From assembly GCA_934162205.1 (NCBI GenBank), contig CAKPIA010000004.1, positions 66,298 through 130,297 on the forward strand: DNA of 64,000 nucleotides. The letters are read 5' to 3'. Position numbers and translations under genes: made by a program. This stretch comes from an uncultured Clostridia bacterium. GTDB taxonomy: Bacteria; Bacillota; Clostridia; TANB77; CAG-508. The notes below the pieces were generated by a model, which was not told where the DNA came from, did no database searches, and worked only from the letters and a program-made list of their open reading frames with translations. Shown piece after piece: positions 8,113 through 18,098 of this stretch (the stretch's first letter is position 1; every line of letters begins with the position of its first letter).

Positions 8113-9818
8113 AAAATTTTTTACAAGACTTTTATTTTGTCTATTATTTTTATTAATTTCTATTTATATTTTTTATAAAATTTTTTATCCTATATATTAT
8201 TCAAATACAATTATTATTAGATATGGTTTAAGACCTTTTGATATATGTCAAAAAAATCCTCAAATATGGAATTATTTAAAAATATCTTTTATTATTTCTT
8301 TTATTTTCAATAATATTTTATTAAGTAATTTTTTATTTAAAATAATTTTTAAAAATATTGTTTTTAAAAACAAATCTACAATATCAAAAAATATTTTTGA
8401 TGATAATTTAAAATTACTTATTCGGTTATAATAAAGCTTCAAATTCAAATGTTTATGTTACAGAAAAAGGACTTTTTCAAAATTTTTTAATTACAGGTAC
8501 AATTGGATCTGGAAAAACAAGTTCAGCTATGTATCCATTTACAGAACAACTAATTAAATATAATTCATTACATCCAAATAAAAAAATAGGAATGTTAATA
8601 CTTGATGTAAAAGGAAATTATTATGAACAAGTATCCAAATATCTAGAAAAGTATAATTTACAAAATGATTTAATAACAATTGGTTTAAATTCCAATATTA
8701 CTTATAATCCGTTACATAAACCAAACTTAAATCCTATTGTTTTAAGTAATAGGCTAAAAACAATTTTAACTCTTTTTTCAGAAAATAATTCGGAGTCTTA
8801 TTGGCTTGATAAAGTAGAACAGATAATAACTGAATGTATAAAATTATGTAGATTATACAATAATGGATATGTTACTTTTTTAGAAATCCACAAATTAGTT
8901 ACTTATCCAAACTATTATATTGAAAAAATTAAAACATTAAGAGAATTATTTATTTCTTCACAATTATCTCAAAAAGATATTTATGAACTTAATTCATCAT
9001 TAAATTTTTTCGAAAAGGAATTTTTTTCATTAGATTTAAGAACTCAGTCTATTTTAAAATCCGAAATTACAAGAATAACAAATATTTTTGTTTCTGATTA
9101 TAATATTCAAAAAACTTTTTGTCCACCTAAAGAAAACTTGAGCCTATTAGGTTTTTCTGACGTAATTCAAAATGGAAAAATTGTAGTATTAAATATGAAT
9201 ATTGCAGAATATAGAAATTTATCTAAAATTATAGCAGCATATTTAAAATTAGATTTTCAAACTGAGATAATGACAAATCTATCAAATAACAATATAAAAA
9301 CAACAGCTTTTATATGTGATGAATATTCTGAATATGTAACAAAAAATGATTGTGAATTTTTTTCATTAAGTAGAGAAGCAAAATGTATAAATATTGTTAG
9401 CACTCAAAGTTATTCATCTCTAAAAAACACTTTAAAAGATGAAACTTCTGTTAAAGTAATTTGTCAAAACTTAATAAATAAAATTTGGTTTAGAACAGAT
9501 GATATTTTTACTATTGAAGAAGCCCAAAAACAATTTGGAAAAGAAGAAAAAAATAGAACTTCATATACAATTTCAGAAAATGCAAAAGAAACAAAATATA
9601 GTTATTTTTCAAATAAGTTAAAATCAAAAGATTCTAATATATCAGAAAGTATCAATTCTTACTCTCAATTAGATTTTAAGTATGATACAAAAGTATTTAC
9701 TCAAGATCTAGAAACATTTAATTCTATAGCATTTTTATCTGACGGAAATAAAATATTACCAATTTCAAAATTAAAAATGTATCCTTATTTTATAAATAAT
9801 CACCCTACAATTACATAA
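8108..9818 (+). CDS. VirD4/TraG-like type IV coupling ATPase, requires +1 frameshift at CGG 8423
   Basis: Read as 8108-8422 joined to 8424-9818, the gene encodes 569 residues. The start is ATT at 8108, six bases after GGAGG. Two hydrophobic segments lie in residues 1-30 and about 55-85. The frame then hits CGG at 8423 and stops two codons later; skipping the C continues as IGYNK. Walker A (GTIGSGKTS, about 130-138) lies just after the shift, and Walker B (FICDEYSEY) lies near the C-terminal third. The first standard start after the shift, ATG 8529, would delete Walker A, so the fused form must be the working one. Coupling proteins deliver substrates to type IV channels. Confidence 0.8.
8423..8425 (+). 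other. +1 frameshift site, CGG codon (site 1)
   Basis: Context CTT ATT CGG TTA TAA. The zero frame terminates at 8429-8431. Dropping C8423 gives ATT GGT TAT AAT and restores the coupling ATPase. No Shine-Dalgarno-like stimulator or slippery run is visible nearby. Confidence 0.85.
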
Positions 9819-9831
9819 AGGAGGAATGTTA

Positions 9832-10161
9832 ATGCAAAACAAAAAAATTTATTATTTGATTTTTATTTTATTATTTTTTATACTATTAATTTTCGTATTA
9901 TCTACTAATATATATGCCGCAGAACCTAAGCTGGTAAAAACAATAACTAAAGCTTTTGAAAAAATTAAAGACTGGGTATTAAAAATTGCGACTCCTGCTG
10001 CAGCAGTTGCAGTTGCTACAGGAATATTTATGAAAAAATTTAGCTTTGGTGATGAAGAAAGAATGAGAATAGGCAAAAAATTAGTAAGAAATTCTTTATT
10101 CTCTTATGCCTTTTTATTAGCAATAGATCTTATTTTAGGTGCCATAGAATCATTAATATAA
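9832..10161 (+). CDS. VirB2-like pilin candidate, secretion locus 1
   Basis: A 109-residue protein. A hydrophobic leader (residues 8-25, ending NIYAAEP) looks like a signal peptide with Ala-x-Ala cleavage. Two more hydrophobic segments follow (about 46-64 and 82-108) around a short basic loop (KKFSFGDEERMR), the layout of VirB2/TrbC pilins. Start ATG 9832 is seven bases after AAGGAGG; ATG 9826 is too close to it. It sits 13 bp after the coupling ATPase and 14 bp before the VirB6-like gene, so one operon is likely. Confidence 0.65.
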   Translation: MQNKKIYYLIFILLFFILLIFVLSTNIYAAEPKLVKTITKAFEKIKDWVLKIATPAAAVAVATGIFMKKFSFGDEERMRIGKKLVRNSLFSYAFLLAIDLILGAIESLI

Positions 10162-10175
10162 TAGGAGGTTAATTA

Positions 10176-11051
10176 TTGGAAAATATATCAAATAACAATA
10201 TTACAACTACTATAATTGACACAATTAATACTATTTTTCAAAATCTATTTTCTTCTATTGATAATAGTCTATACTCTGTTCTTGATGATATAACTTTTAT
10301 TAATAACAATATTTTAGATGATCCTTATTTTGACAAAATTTTTGGTTCTTCATCTTCTAATGGAATACTACTTATAGCAAATTCATTATTATTAGGTTTT
10401 TTATTATATTTTGGTATAAAATATTTATTTTCAAATCTTACATATTCACAAATAGAGTCACCTAAGCAATTTATTTTTAAAATAATTATATTTGGAATAT
10501 TAATGAATTTTTCCGGAACAATTGTTGAACAATCTATAACTATTTTATCTAATATATCTTTAGCAATAAGAGAACTAGGAAAATCTCTATTTAATACAGA
10601 TATATGTTTTTCCACTTTAATAAATAAAATAAATAATAATATTTCTATAAATACATCTTCATTAAATATTTTTTCAATTGATGGTTTAATAAAAGGTGTA
10701 ATGAGTTTATCATTATTAAATTTAGTCTTTTCTTATTCATTAAGATATATAATAATAAAAGTATTTATTTTATTAACTCCATTTGCTTTTTTATCTTTAT
10801 CTTTAGAAAAAACATCTTGGTTTTTTAAAGCTTGGTTACGAAATTATTTTTCTTTATTTTTTATTCAAATTATAGTTTCATTAATATTAGTTATTTTATT
10901 TTCTATGAATTATTCTGATAAACTTGTCATTAAATTTATTTATGTTGGAGGTATTTATGCATTAATAAAAGCAAATTCTATAGTTAAAGAATTTATTGGA
11001 GGTTTATCCACAAATTTTTCATTAAATGTTAATAACTTGATTAAAAAATAA
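10176..11051 (+). CDS. VirB6/TrbL-like multi-spanning membrane protein, secretion locus 1
   Basis: A 291-residue protein with a soluble N-terminus and about six hydrophobic segments between residues 65 and 275, resembling inner-membrane channel subunits of type IV systems (VirB6/TrbL). It starts at TTG, seven bases after GGAGG. Its place directly after the pilin-like gene fits the usual order. It is much shorter than the two VirB6-like proteins of locus 2 (856 and 901 residues) and lacks their long soluble tails. Confidence 0.6.
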   Translation: MENISNNNITTTIIDTINTIFQNLFSSIDNSLYSVLDDITFINNNILDDPYFDKIFGSSSSNGILLIANSLLLGFLLYFGIKYLFSNLTYSQIESPKQFIFKIIIFGILMNFSGTIVEQSITILSNISLAIRELGKSLFNTDICFSTLINKINNNISINTSSLNIFSIDGLIKGVMSLSLLNLVFSYSLRYIIIKVFILLTPFAFLSLSLEKTSWFFKAWLRNYFSLFFIQIIVSLILVILFSMNYSDKLVIKFIYVGGIYALIKANSIVKEFIGGLSTNFSLNVNNLIKK

Positions 11052-11103
11052 TTTTTTAATACTTTTAACTAATTTATATTTTCAATTTTAAAGGAGGATA
11101 CAA

Positions 11104-11391
11104 ATGAAATTTATATTTCCACAAAACTATGATTTTAATACCAAAATTTTGGGTTTTATAGATTATTCTACTGCTTTTTTAAATATAATTTTTGCGATAA
11201 TTTTATGCTTTTTTTTACATATTTTTATTAAAAATTTATCAATAAAAATCTTCATTTTTATTACATTTTATTTTCCTCTGTTTTTATTTAGTTTACTGGG
11301 ATTGAACGGTGAAAAAATCACATATTTTTTTGTATATATTTTTAAGTATTTTTTTAAACCAAAATTGTATTTATATAAAAAATTTTTTTAA
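11104..11391 (+). CDS. PrgI-like small membrane protein, secretion locus 1
   Basis: A 95-residue protein with two hydrophobic segments (about 22-44 and 50-72) and a basic C-terminus. The N-terminal FIFPQNYDFNTKI followed by two close helices resembles PrgI-family proteins that precede TraC/VirB4 genes in Gram-positive conjugation loci. Here the TraC-like and VirB4 partners lie about 8 kb away on the other strand. Start ATG follows AAGGAGGATACAA. Confidence 0.55.
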   Translation: MKFIFPQNYDFNTKILGFIDYSTAFLNIIFAIILCFFLHIFIKNLSIKIFIFITFYFPLFLFSLLGLNGEKITYFFVYIFKYFFKPKLYLYKKFF

Positions 11392-11567
11392 AGTTATATA
11401 TACATGTTTTTCTAGTTTTAATCATTTATTTTTTAACATTTTACTGTAATTATGTTAATTTATCTCTTTAAATCTTATTATTTTATATTTGCATTTTATA
11501 TATAATACATGATATAATTCTACAAAGTTAGATTTTATCTTACTTATTTTGTTTTAGGGAGAAAGCT

Positions 11568-12533
11568 ATGAAATTAGAACAATCAGAAAAATCTTTATTA
11601 TTTTCAGAAACATCTTTACCAGATGTATTTTTCGCTGAACATTTATCACAAATGCCAGGAGAGTATATAAAAATATATTTATATATGTTTTTTTTATCTA
11701 AATATAATAAAGATATAAAATTAAATGACTTATCAAAAAAACTATCATTACCATTAAAAACAATTAATGATGGTATTAAATTTTTAGAAGATAATAATTT
11801 TATTATTAAAAAAACTACTGGTTTTATATTAGTAAATTTACAAGAAGAAACACTACATAAATTATATTCTCCAAATTTAGCTATATCTCCAGAAAAAATT
11901 AAAGAAAACTCTAAAAACCAAGCAAGATCAAAAGCAATTGAACATATTAATAATAAATATTTTCAAGGAATTATGGGACCATCTTGGTATAATGATATTG
12001 ATTTATGGTTTAGAAAATATAACTTTGATGAGCAAGTAATGATAGCATTATTTGATTATTGTTTTAATAGATCTGCACTACATAAAAATTATGTTCAAAC
12101 AGTCGCTGAAGCTTGGGGATTAAATAAAATTCAAACATGGAACGATTTAGATTTATATTATCAAAAACAAGAAAAAATAAATAAAATTAAGAAAACAATC
12201 TCTAAAAAATTAGGTAGAAGAGATAACTTAACACAATACGAAGAAGCTTATATTGAAAAATGGGTATTTGATTATGGATATGAATTAGATGTTATTGAAA
12301 TTGCTTTAAAAAGAACAACATTTAAATCTAGTGTTAGTTTTGAATATTTAAATAATGTTATTACAGATTGGCATGACAGAAATCTTAAAAATCCTAATGA
12401 AGTTTTAAACTTTTTAGAAGAACGAAAACAACAAACAAAAGATATTAAAAACTTAGAGAAAAAAGTTTCAAAAAATAATTATGAACAAAGACAATATGAT
12501 AATTTAGACTTTTTATATGCAAACAAAAAATAA
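11568..12533 (+). CDS. dnaD: DnaD-domain replication initiation protein
   Basis: A 321-residue protein. Residues about 15-100 form a winged-helix-like N-terminal domain (PGEYIKIYLYMFFLSKYN, NDLSKKLSLP). The C-terminal DnaD/DnaB2 domain appears near residues 205-290 (REDNLTQYEEAYIEKW-type pattern, YLNNVITDWHDRNL). DnaD helps remodel origin DNA for helicase loading. It overlaps-in-operon with the dnaC-like gene 10 bp downstream, a pairing usual in Clostridia. Start ATG follows AGGGAGAAAGCT. Confidence 0.85.
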   Translation: MKLEQSEKSLLFSETSLPDVFFAEHLSQMPGEYIKIYLYMFFLSKYNKDIKLNDLSKKLSLPLKTINDGIKFLEDNNFIIKKTTGFILVNLQEETLHKLYSPNLAISPEKIKENSKNQARSKAIEHINNKYFQGIMGPSWYNDIDLWFRKYNFDEQVMIALFDYCFNRSALHKNYVQTVAEAWGLNKIQTWNDLDLYYQKQEKINKIKKTISKKLGRRDNLTQYEEAYIEKWVFDYGYELDVIEIALKRTTFKSSVSFEYLNNVITDWHDRNLKNPNEVLNFLEERKQQTKDIKNLEKKVSKNNYEQRQYDNLDFLYANKK

Positions 12534-12543
12534 AGGAGAATAT

Positions 12544-13548
12544 ATGTCTAATCAAATTTTAAATAATTTATTAAAAGAATATGATAAAAAAAGAATTAAA
12601 GCAGAATTGGATTTAGAAGAACGAAAAGAGTCTTTATATTCTTCTATTCCAAGGTTAAAACAAATAGAAGATGAATTAAATAACTATGCAATAAATACAG
12701 CCAAAGAATTATTACTTAATAATAATTCATCTCTAGAAAATTTGCACAATAAAATTGAAGATTTAAAAAATGAAAAAAATGAAATTTTATTAAAAAATAA
12801 TTTACCATTAAATTATTTAAAACCTATATATGAATGTAATATCTGCAATGATACTGGTTATGTTTTAAAAAATAATTATAAAACAGAATTATGCAACTGT
12901 TTAAAACAAAAATTATTAAATATATCATATAACAAATCTAATATGTCAAATTTAGATAAAGAAAATTTTAATACCTTTAATGAAGATTTATTTTCAGATG
13001 AAGTTGATATTTCAAAATATAAATTAAATATATCTCCTAGAAGAAATATAATAAATATAAAAGAAAAATGTATAGAATTTGTTGAAAACTTTTCAAATTT
13101 AGAACAAAAAAATTTATTATTTACAGGTAATACTGGTTTAGGAAAAACATTTATGACAAATTGTATAGCAAATGAATTATTAAAAAAAGGAAAAACCGTA
13201 TTATATCAAACTGCACCTGTATTATTAGATACAATAATTGATAATAAATTAAACAAACAAAGAGACGAAGAATTTTATAAAAATGTTTTAGAAGTTGACT
13301 TATTAATAATTGATGATTTAGGTACAGAATGTATGAATAGTATGAAACTAAGTGAGTTATTTACTATAATAAATACCAGATTACTTAATTTAAACTCTAG
13401 ATCAACCAAAACTATAATATCTACAAATTTAAATTTAAATAATATTTTTTCAAATTATGAAGAAAGAATAGGATCAAGAATCGCTGGATTTTATGACATT
13501 TATTATTTTTTCGGTGATGATCTTAGATTTAAAAAAATAAAAAGTTAA
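12544..13548 (+). CDS. dnaC: DnaC/DnaI-like helicase-loader ATPase
   Basis: A 334-residue AAA+ ATPase. An N-terminal helical region is followed by a zinc-binding segment (CNICNDTGY and CNC, about 97-120), then the ATPase domain with Walker A GNTGLGKT (about 194-201), Walker B LLIIDDLG and a sensor region. DnaI-type loaders place the replicative helicase on origin DNA. ATG 12544, six bases after AAAGGAG, is preferred to an upstream in-frame ATG at 12517 that lacks a site. Confidence 0.88.
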   Translation: MSNQILNNLLKEYDKKRIKAELDLEERKESLYSSIPRLKQIEDELNNYAINTAKELLLNNNSSLENLHNKIEDLKNEKNEILLKNNLPLNYLKPIYECNICNDTGYVLKNNYKTELCNCLKQKLLNISYNKSNMSNLDKENFNTFNEDLFSDEVDISKYKLNISPRRNIINIKEKCIEFVENFSNLEQKNLLFTGNTGLGKTFMTNCIANELLKKGKTVLYQTAPVLLDTIIDNKLNKQRDEEFYKNVLEVDLLIIDDLGTECMNSMKLSELFTIINTRLLNLNSRSTKTIISTNLNLNNIFSNYEERIGSRIAGFYDIYYFFGDDLRFKKIKS

Positions 13549-13570
13549 AGATCTAAAAATCTTTAACTTT
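13541..13570. terminator. Bidirectional terminator between dnaC and gyrA
   Basis: A 12-bp stem (AAAGTTAAAGAT / ATCTTTAACTTT) with a 6-nt loop, rich in T on both outward sides, between convergent genes. It includes the dnaC stop codon. Confidence 0.85.
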
Positions 13571-13577
13571 TTTATTT

Positions 13578-16028
13578 TTATTCTACAAAATTAGCATCCA
13601 TATCTGGAGTTAATGTTTCTATACTAACAACTTTTCCTCCATCATTTGTTCTCATTAATGTAACACCTTGTGTTGATCTTCCAAGAACACTTACATCTTT
13701 AACTTTTAATCTAATAATAGTTCCTGTATCTGTAATTAACATTACATCATCTTCTTCAGTTGCAATTCTTATTCCTACTAAGCATCCTGTCTTTGGAGTA
13801 ATTTTATAAGTAATTACACCCTTTCCACCTCTATTTTGAACTCTATATTCATCTAATTCTGTTCTTTTTCCGAATCCATTTTCAGTTATAGCAAGTAATG
13901 TAGCTTGTCCACCAGAAATTACAGATTCCATACCAATTACAGCATCATCTTCATCTATTCTAATTCCTATAACTCCTTGTGAAACTCTACCCATTGGTCT
14001 TACATCTTTTTCATCAAATGTAATACACATACCATTTTTTGTTACTAAAACTACATTATCTTCTCCATCTGTTAATCTTACAGATATAAGTTCATCATCT
14101 TCTTTTAATGCAATTCCTTGTAATCCTGTTTTTCTTGCTGAATTATATTCTACTAATGCTGTCTTCTTTATTAATCCATTTTTTGTTGCCATCAATAAAT
14201 ATTTTCCTTCAGCAAAGTTTTGAATTGGTATTACAGCAGAAACTTTTTCTCCAGCATCTAAACTTAATAAGTTTACAATTGCTGTTCCTTTAGCAGTTCT
14301 ACCTGCTTCTGGTATTTCATATCCTCTTAATCTATAAAGTTTTCCTTTATTTGTAAAGAATAATACTGTATCATGAGTTGAAGCTGTAAATATTTGTTTA
14401 ACAAAGTCTTCTTCTCTAGTTGCAATACCTGTTATACCTTTTCCGCCTCTCTTTTGGCTTCTGTATGTATCAATTGGCATTCTTTTAATGTATCCAAAAT
14501 GTGTTAATGTTACAACATTTTGTTCTTCTTTTATTAAGTCTTCTATATTAATTTCACCTTCGGCAGCAACAATTTTTGTTTTTCTTTCATCACCAAATTT
14601 ATCTCTTATTTTTATAAGTTCTTCTTTTATAATGTCAAAAACTAATTTTTCACTGCTTAAAACTTCTCTTAAATATGCAATTAATTTCATTAATTCGTTA
14701 TATTCTTCTTCTATTTTTTCTCTTTGCAATCCTGATAATGTTTTCAATCTCATATCCAAAATAGCTTGAGCTTGTATATCTGTTAATTTAAATCTTTCCA
14801 TTAATTTTTCTTTAGGGTCATCATAAGAAGAACGAATAATATTTATTACTTCATCAATATTATCTAATGCTATTTTTAATCCTTCTAATATATGAGCTCT
14901 TGCTAATGCTTTATCTAAGTCAAATTGTGTTCTACGTAAAATTACAGTTTTTCTATGATCTATATAGCAATCTAAACATTGTCTTAATGTTAATATTTTA
15001 GGTTCTCCATTTACTAAAGCTAACATTATAATTCCAAATGTATCTTGCATTTGTGTATGTTTATATAATTGATTTAAAACAACTTGTGCATTTGTATCTC
15101 TTTTAAGTTCTATAACAATTCTAACTTTATCTTTTCTATCTGATTCATCACGAACTTCTGAAATTCCCTCAATTCTTTTTTCCCTAACTAATCTTGCTAT
15201 ATTTTCAATTAATTTTGCTTTATTAACTTGATATGGTAATGAAGAAACAATAATTCTTTGTTTATTATTGCTCATTTCTTCAATTTCTGCTTCGGCTCTT
15301 ACTGTTATTTTACCTCTACCTGTTGTATAAGCTTGTTTTATTCCCTCTATTCCTAATATAACACCTTCAGTTGGAAAATCAGGTCCTTTTATAACACTCA
15401 TTAAATCTTCATCAGTTACTTCATCTTCATCTATTATTTTTATAATACCATTTATAACTTCTGTTAAGTTATGTGGTGGTATATTTGTTGCCATACCTAC
15501 AGCAATTCCAGATGAACCATTTACTAATAAAGCTGGTATTTGTGCTGGTAATACTGTTGGTTCTTGTAATCTATCATCATAGTTTGGCATAAAATCAACT
15601 GTATTTTTTTCAATATCTGTTAGCATATATTCAGAAATTTTAGACATTCTAGCTTCAGTATACCTCATTGCAGCTGCTCCATCACCATCTATTGAACCAA
15701 AATTTCCGTGTCCATCAATTAGCATATATCTCATTGAAAAATCTTGTGCCATTCTAACCATTGCATCATAAACAGAAGCATCACCATGTGGATGATATCT
15801 TCCCAAAACAGATCCAACTGTATTAGCACATTTTCTATATGGTTTATCAGATGTTATACCATCTTCATGCATTGCATATAATATTCTTCTATGTACAGGT
15901 TTTAAACCATCTCTAACATCTGGTAAAGCACGAGAAACTATAACACTCATAGCATAATCAATGTATGCTGTTCTCATTTCCATCTCTATGTCTCTTTGTA
16001 TAATATTCTCATCTTGTTGTCCTTCCAT
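13578..16028 (-). CDS. gyrA: DNA gyrase subunit A
   Basis: An 816-residue protein, normal length. The catalytic tyrosine lies in MRYTEARMS (about residue 122). The N-terminal breakage-reunion domain contains DGLKPVHRRILYAM and PHGDASVYDAMVRMAQ. The C-terminal beta-pinwheel shows repeated blades, with the GyrA box QKRGGKG that wraps DNA. It introduces negative supercoils with GyrB. It is separated from gyrB by about 6.8 kb of secretion genes and AT-rich DNA, whereas the two are often adjacent, suggesting insertion between them. Start ATG follows AGAGGGAAAAAA. Confidence 0.97.
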   Translation of the reverse strand: MEGQQDENIIQRDIEMEMRTAYIDYAMSVIVSRALPDVRDGLKPVHRRILYAMHEDGITSDKPYRKCANTVGSVLGRYHPHGDASVYDAMVRMAQDFSMRYMLIDGHGNFGSIDGDGAAAMRYTEARMSKISEYMLTDIEKNTVDFMPNYDDRLQEPTVLPAQIPALLVNGSSGIAVGMATNIPPHNLTEVINGIIKIIDEDEVTDEDLMSVIKGPDFPTEGVILGIEGIKQAYTTGRGKITVRAEAEIEEMSNNKQRIIVSSLPYQVNKAKLIENIARLVREKRIEGISEVRDESDRKDKVRIVIELKRDTNAQVVLNQLYKHTQMQDTFGIIMLALVNGEPKILTLRQCLDCYIDHRKTVILRRTQFDLDKALARAHILEGLKIALDNIDEVINIIRSSYDDPKEKLMERFKLTDIQAQAILDMRLKTLSGLQREKIEEEYNELMKLIAYLREVLSSEKLVFDIIKEELIKIRDKFGDERKTKIVAAEGEINIEDLIKEEQNVVTLTHFGYIKRMPIDTYRSQKRGGKGITGIATREEDFVKQIFTASTHDTVLFFTNKGKLYRLRGYEIPEAGRTAKGTAIVNLLSLDAGEKVSAVIPIQNFAEGKYLLMATKNGLIKKTALVEYNSARKTGLQGIALKEDDELISVRLTDGEDNVVLVTKNGMCITFDEKDVRPMGRVSQGVIGIRIDEDDAVIGMESVISGGQATLLAITENGFGKRTELDEYRVQNRGGKGVITYKITPKTGCLVGIRIATEEDDVMLITDTGTIIRLKVKDVSVLGRSTQGVTLMRTNDGGKVVSIETLTPDMDANFVE

Positions 16029-16140
16029 TTTTTTCCCTCTTTTCTATTTATTTCTACACTCGTATTATACTAAAACAAATAAAAATTTGCAAGAAAATTC
16101 AACAAAAAAGTTATTATTTCCGTAAAGTTTTAGAGTATTT

Positions 16141-16890
16141 TTACAGCTTTTCTACTAAAGATTTTTCTGCATCAGATAAATCAAATTTTTTTCCATTATT
16201 TTTTATTAAACTATGCATATTTTCAACCTTTCTAGCCTCTAATAAAGTTTTTTCTATAGGAACTAAATTTTTTAATTCATTTTTCATGTTATTATAATAT
16301 TTTTCCATATTATCAAAATCCTTTTTTTCATAAGACTCATTCCATTTATTTATATAATTTTCTACATTTTGTAAGGATTTAGTTTGATTATTAAATTCTT
16401 TTTCAATATTTTTTTCCACATTATCTAATATAATATTTTTTCCACTTTTTAAAATATTTGCAGTTTTATATGATATAACTCCATTATTAACAGTCTTATT
16501 AATAGCAAAATTTAATATTGAATCTACTGAATCTATAATTCCTCCTTTTTTGACCGCATCTTGCATTTGTGATATATTTTCAAAATTTCCTGTAACAATA
16601 CCAACAGCACTTTTTCCAAAATTAATAACATCATTAATAGATTTTGTCATTCCTTCTTTAAATCCATAATTTAATAAGTTATCTTTTAAATTAATTACTT
16701 GATCTTCTAATAAATCTGGTAATAATGCTCTTAATCCAATATCAATTCCTGTATTTATTGTTTTCCAAAGAGATGATTGTAAAAATTCATTTTGATTATT
16801 TTCTTTTAATATATTATTCTCTAATTTTAAATTATTTGTATTTATAATTTCATTTTTATTTTCTATTAAATTTTCTTCTAATTCCTTCAT
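16141..16890 (-). CDS. Hypothetical protein at the end of the locus-1 minus operon
   Basis: A 249-residue protein, not recognised. It is rich in Asn, Lys and Glu and predicted helical, with an amphipathic central part (LPDLLEDQVINLKDNLL, FGKSAVGIVTGNF) and a coiled-coil-like second half. No signal peptide or clear transmembrane segment. It overlaps the upstream CpaE-like gene by 4 bp (ATGA), so it is translated with the secretion genes and may be a partner or cargo. Confidence 0.7.
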   Translation of the reverse strand: MKELEENLIENKNEIINTNNLKLENNILKENNQNEFLQSSLWKTINTGIDIGLRALLPDLLEDQVINLKDNLLNYGFKEGMTKSINDVINFGKSAVGIVTGNFENISQMQDAVKKGGIIDSVDSILNFAINKTVNNGVISYKTANILKSGKNIILDNVEKNIEKEFNNQTKSLQNVENYINKWNESYEKKDFDNMEKYYNNMKNELKNLVPIEKTLLEARKVENMHSLIKNNGKKFDLSDAEKSLVEKL

Positions 16891-18098
16891 ATATTTATCC
16901 CGCCTCTTTCTAATTTTTTATAAATTTTAAAATATTCTTTTTTTATCTTTTTTAAATTAAAAAAAGCTTGTCCATTTAATAATAAATTATATTTATTATT
17001 AAATTTTATTTTTCCTATAAAATTAAATTCAAAAAATATTTTTTTAAGCAAATTTTCATCTATTGAATATTTATTATATTTATTAAATAAAATATTTATT
17101 TTTTCTTTTTCTATTAAATATCTATTAATATATCTTTCTAAAATTTTTTTACTTTTTGAAATTTCCAACAAATTTGGTTGAGATAAAAAAATAATTTCAT
17201 TCGAAATTTTTAATATTTCTTGTTCAATTTCATTGTCATTTTCAAAATAATTTTCTATATAAATCCTGTCATAATTTGCGTTAATTTTTTCAAATTTTTC
17301 TTTATTAAATTTTCCACTTTCTACAAAAATTTTTCCGTCTATTACATCTATTTTGCTACTTAAATTTTCATTTTTTTCTATAATATTTTTATCACTATAT
17401 TCATTATTTCTTTTATTTAAAATAAAAAAAATATCATTATTTTTTTCATTAAAATTTATAACTAAATTTTTCTTACTTTTTTTTAATAATGTTTTAGTAA
17501 AAAGTGCTAAAACAATACTCTTTCCAGAATTATAATTTCCACAAAAAATTATTATTTTTTTGTCATTTTTTGTAGAATTTTTTTCATGTTTTTTCGTTAT
17601 TTTTTTAGAAATTTCTATTATATTTTTTGTGATTTTTCCTTTATAAAATTTTATTATTTTTCTTTCATTACTGTATTCTTTTTCATTAATTATTTTTTTT
17701 AATTTTTCTATTTCATTCTTTAATTCTTCATTACTTTCTATAGTTTCTTTTTCTATAATTTTTACTAATTCATCAATTGTTATTTTATCATTATAATAAA
17801 TATTTTTTATACCATAATCAAACAATGTATTTTTTAGTTCATCATTTTCCGTTTCTAAAATTATAAAAATTTTTATATTATTCTTTTTAATTTTTAATAA
17901 TAGTTCTATTAAACTTATTTCTCCAGGCAAATTTTCAGATAAAATTAATATATCTATATTTTTTTCTAATTCTAAAATTTCTAAAATTCCTTCTTTATAC
18001 TGAATATCATTTTTTAAAACTTTTATATTTTTACAATTTAATAATTTATCATTTAATATTGGATTGTTAATTGCTGTTATTACTTTTTTCAAATTCAT
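16887..18098 (-). CDS. CpaE/TadZ-like protein (pseudo-receiver plus P-loop ATPase)
   Basis: About 403 residues from ATG 18098, which follows GAAGGTGATA; an in-frame TTG at 18110 is an alternative. Residues 1-115 look like a receiver-type domain (DILILSENLPGE), residues 120-150 are charged coil, and from about 185 a MinD/ParA-like ATPase follows with IIIFCGNYNSGKS as a deviant Walker A. CpaE/TadZ proteins localise pilus or secretion machines at the pole. The start overlaps the end of VirB4 by about 32 bp, so it belongs to that operon. Confidence 0.6.
   Translation of the reverse strand: MNLKKVITAINNPILNDKLLNCKNIKVLKNDIQYKEGILEILELEKNIDILILSENLPGEISLIELLLKIKKNNIKIFIILETENDELKNTLFDYGIKNIYYNDKITIDELVKIIEKETIESNEELKNEIEKLKKIINEKEYSNERKIIKFYKGKITKNIIEISKKITKKHEKNSTKNDKKIIIFCGNYNSGKSIVLALFTKTLLKKSKKNLVINFNEKNNDIFFILNKRNNEYSDKNIIEKNENLSSKIDVIDGKIFVESGKFNKEKFEKINANYDRIYIENYFENDNEIEQEILKISNEIIFLSQPNLLEISKSKKILERYINRYLIEKEKINILFNKYNKYSIDENLLKKIFFEFNFIGKIKFNNKYNLLLNGQAFFNLKKIKKEYFKIYKKLERGGINI

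Noticed and set aside
8529..9818. Separate coupling-ATPase gene starting at ATG 8529
   Set aside because: It would lose Walker A, which is encoded in the same frame just upstream, and no ribosome-binding site precedes it.
14108..14769. Plus-strand ORFs inside gyrA, and similar antisense ORFs inside other conserved genes
   Set aside because: They are antisense shadows of well-identified genes without independent support.
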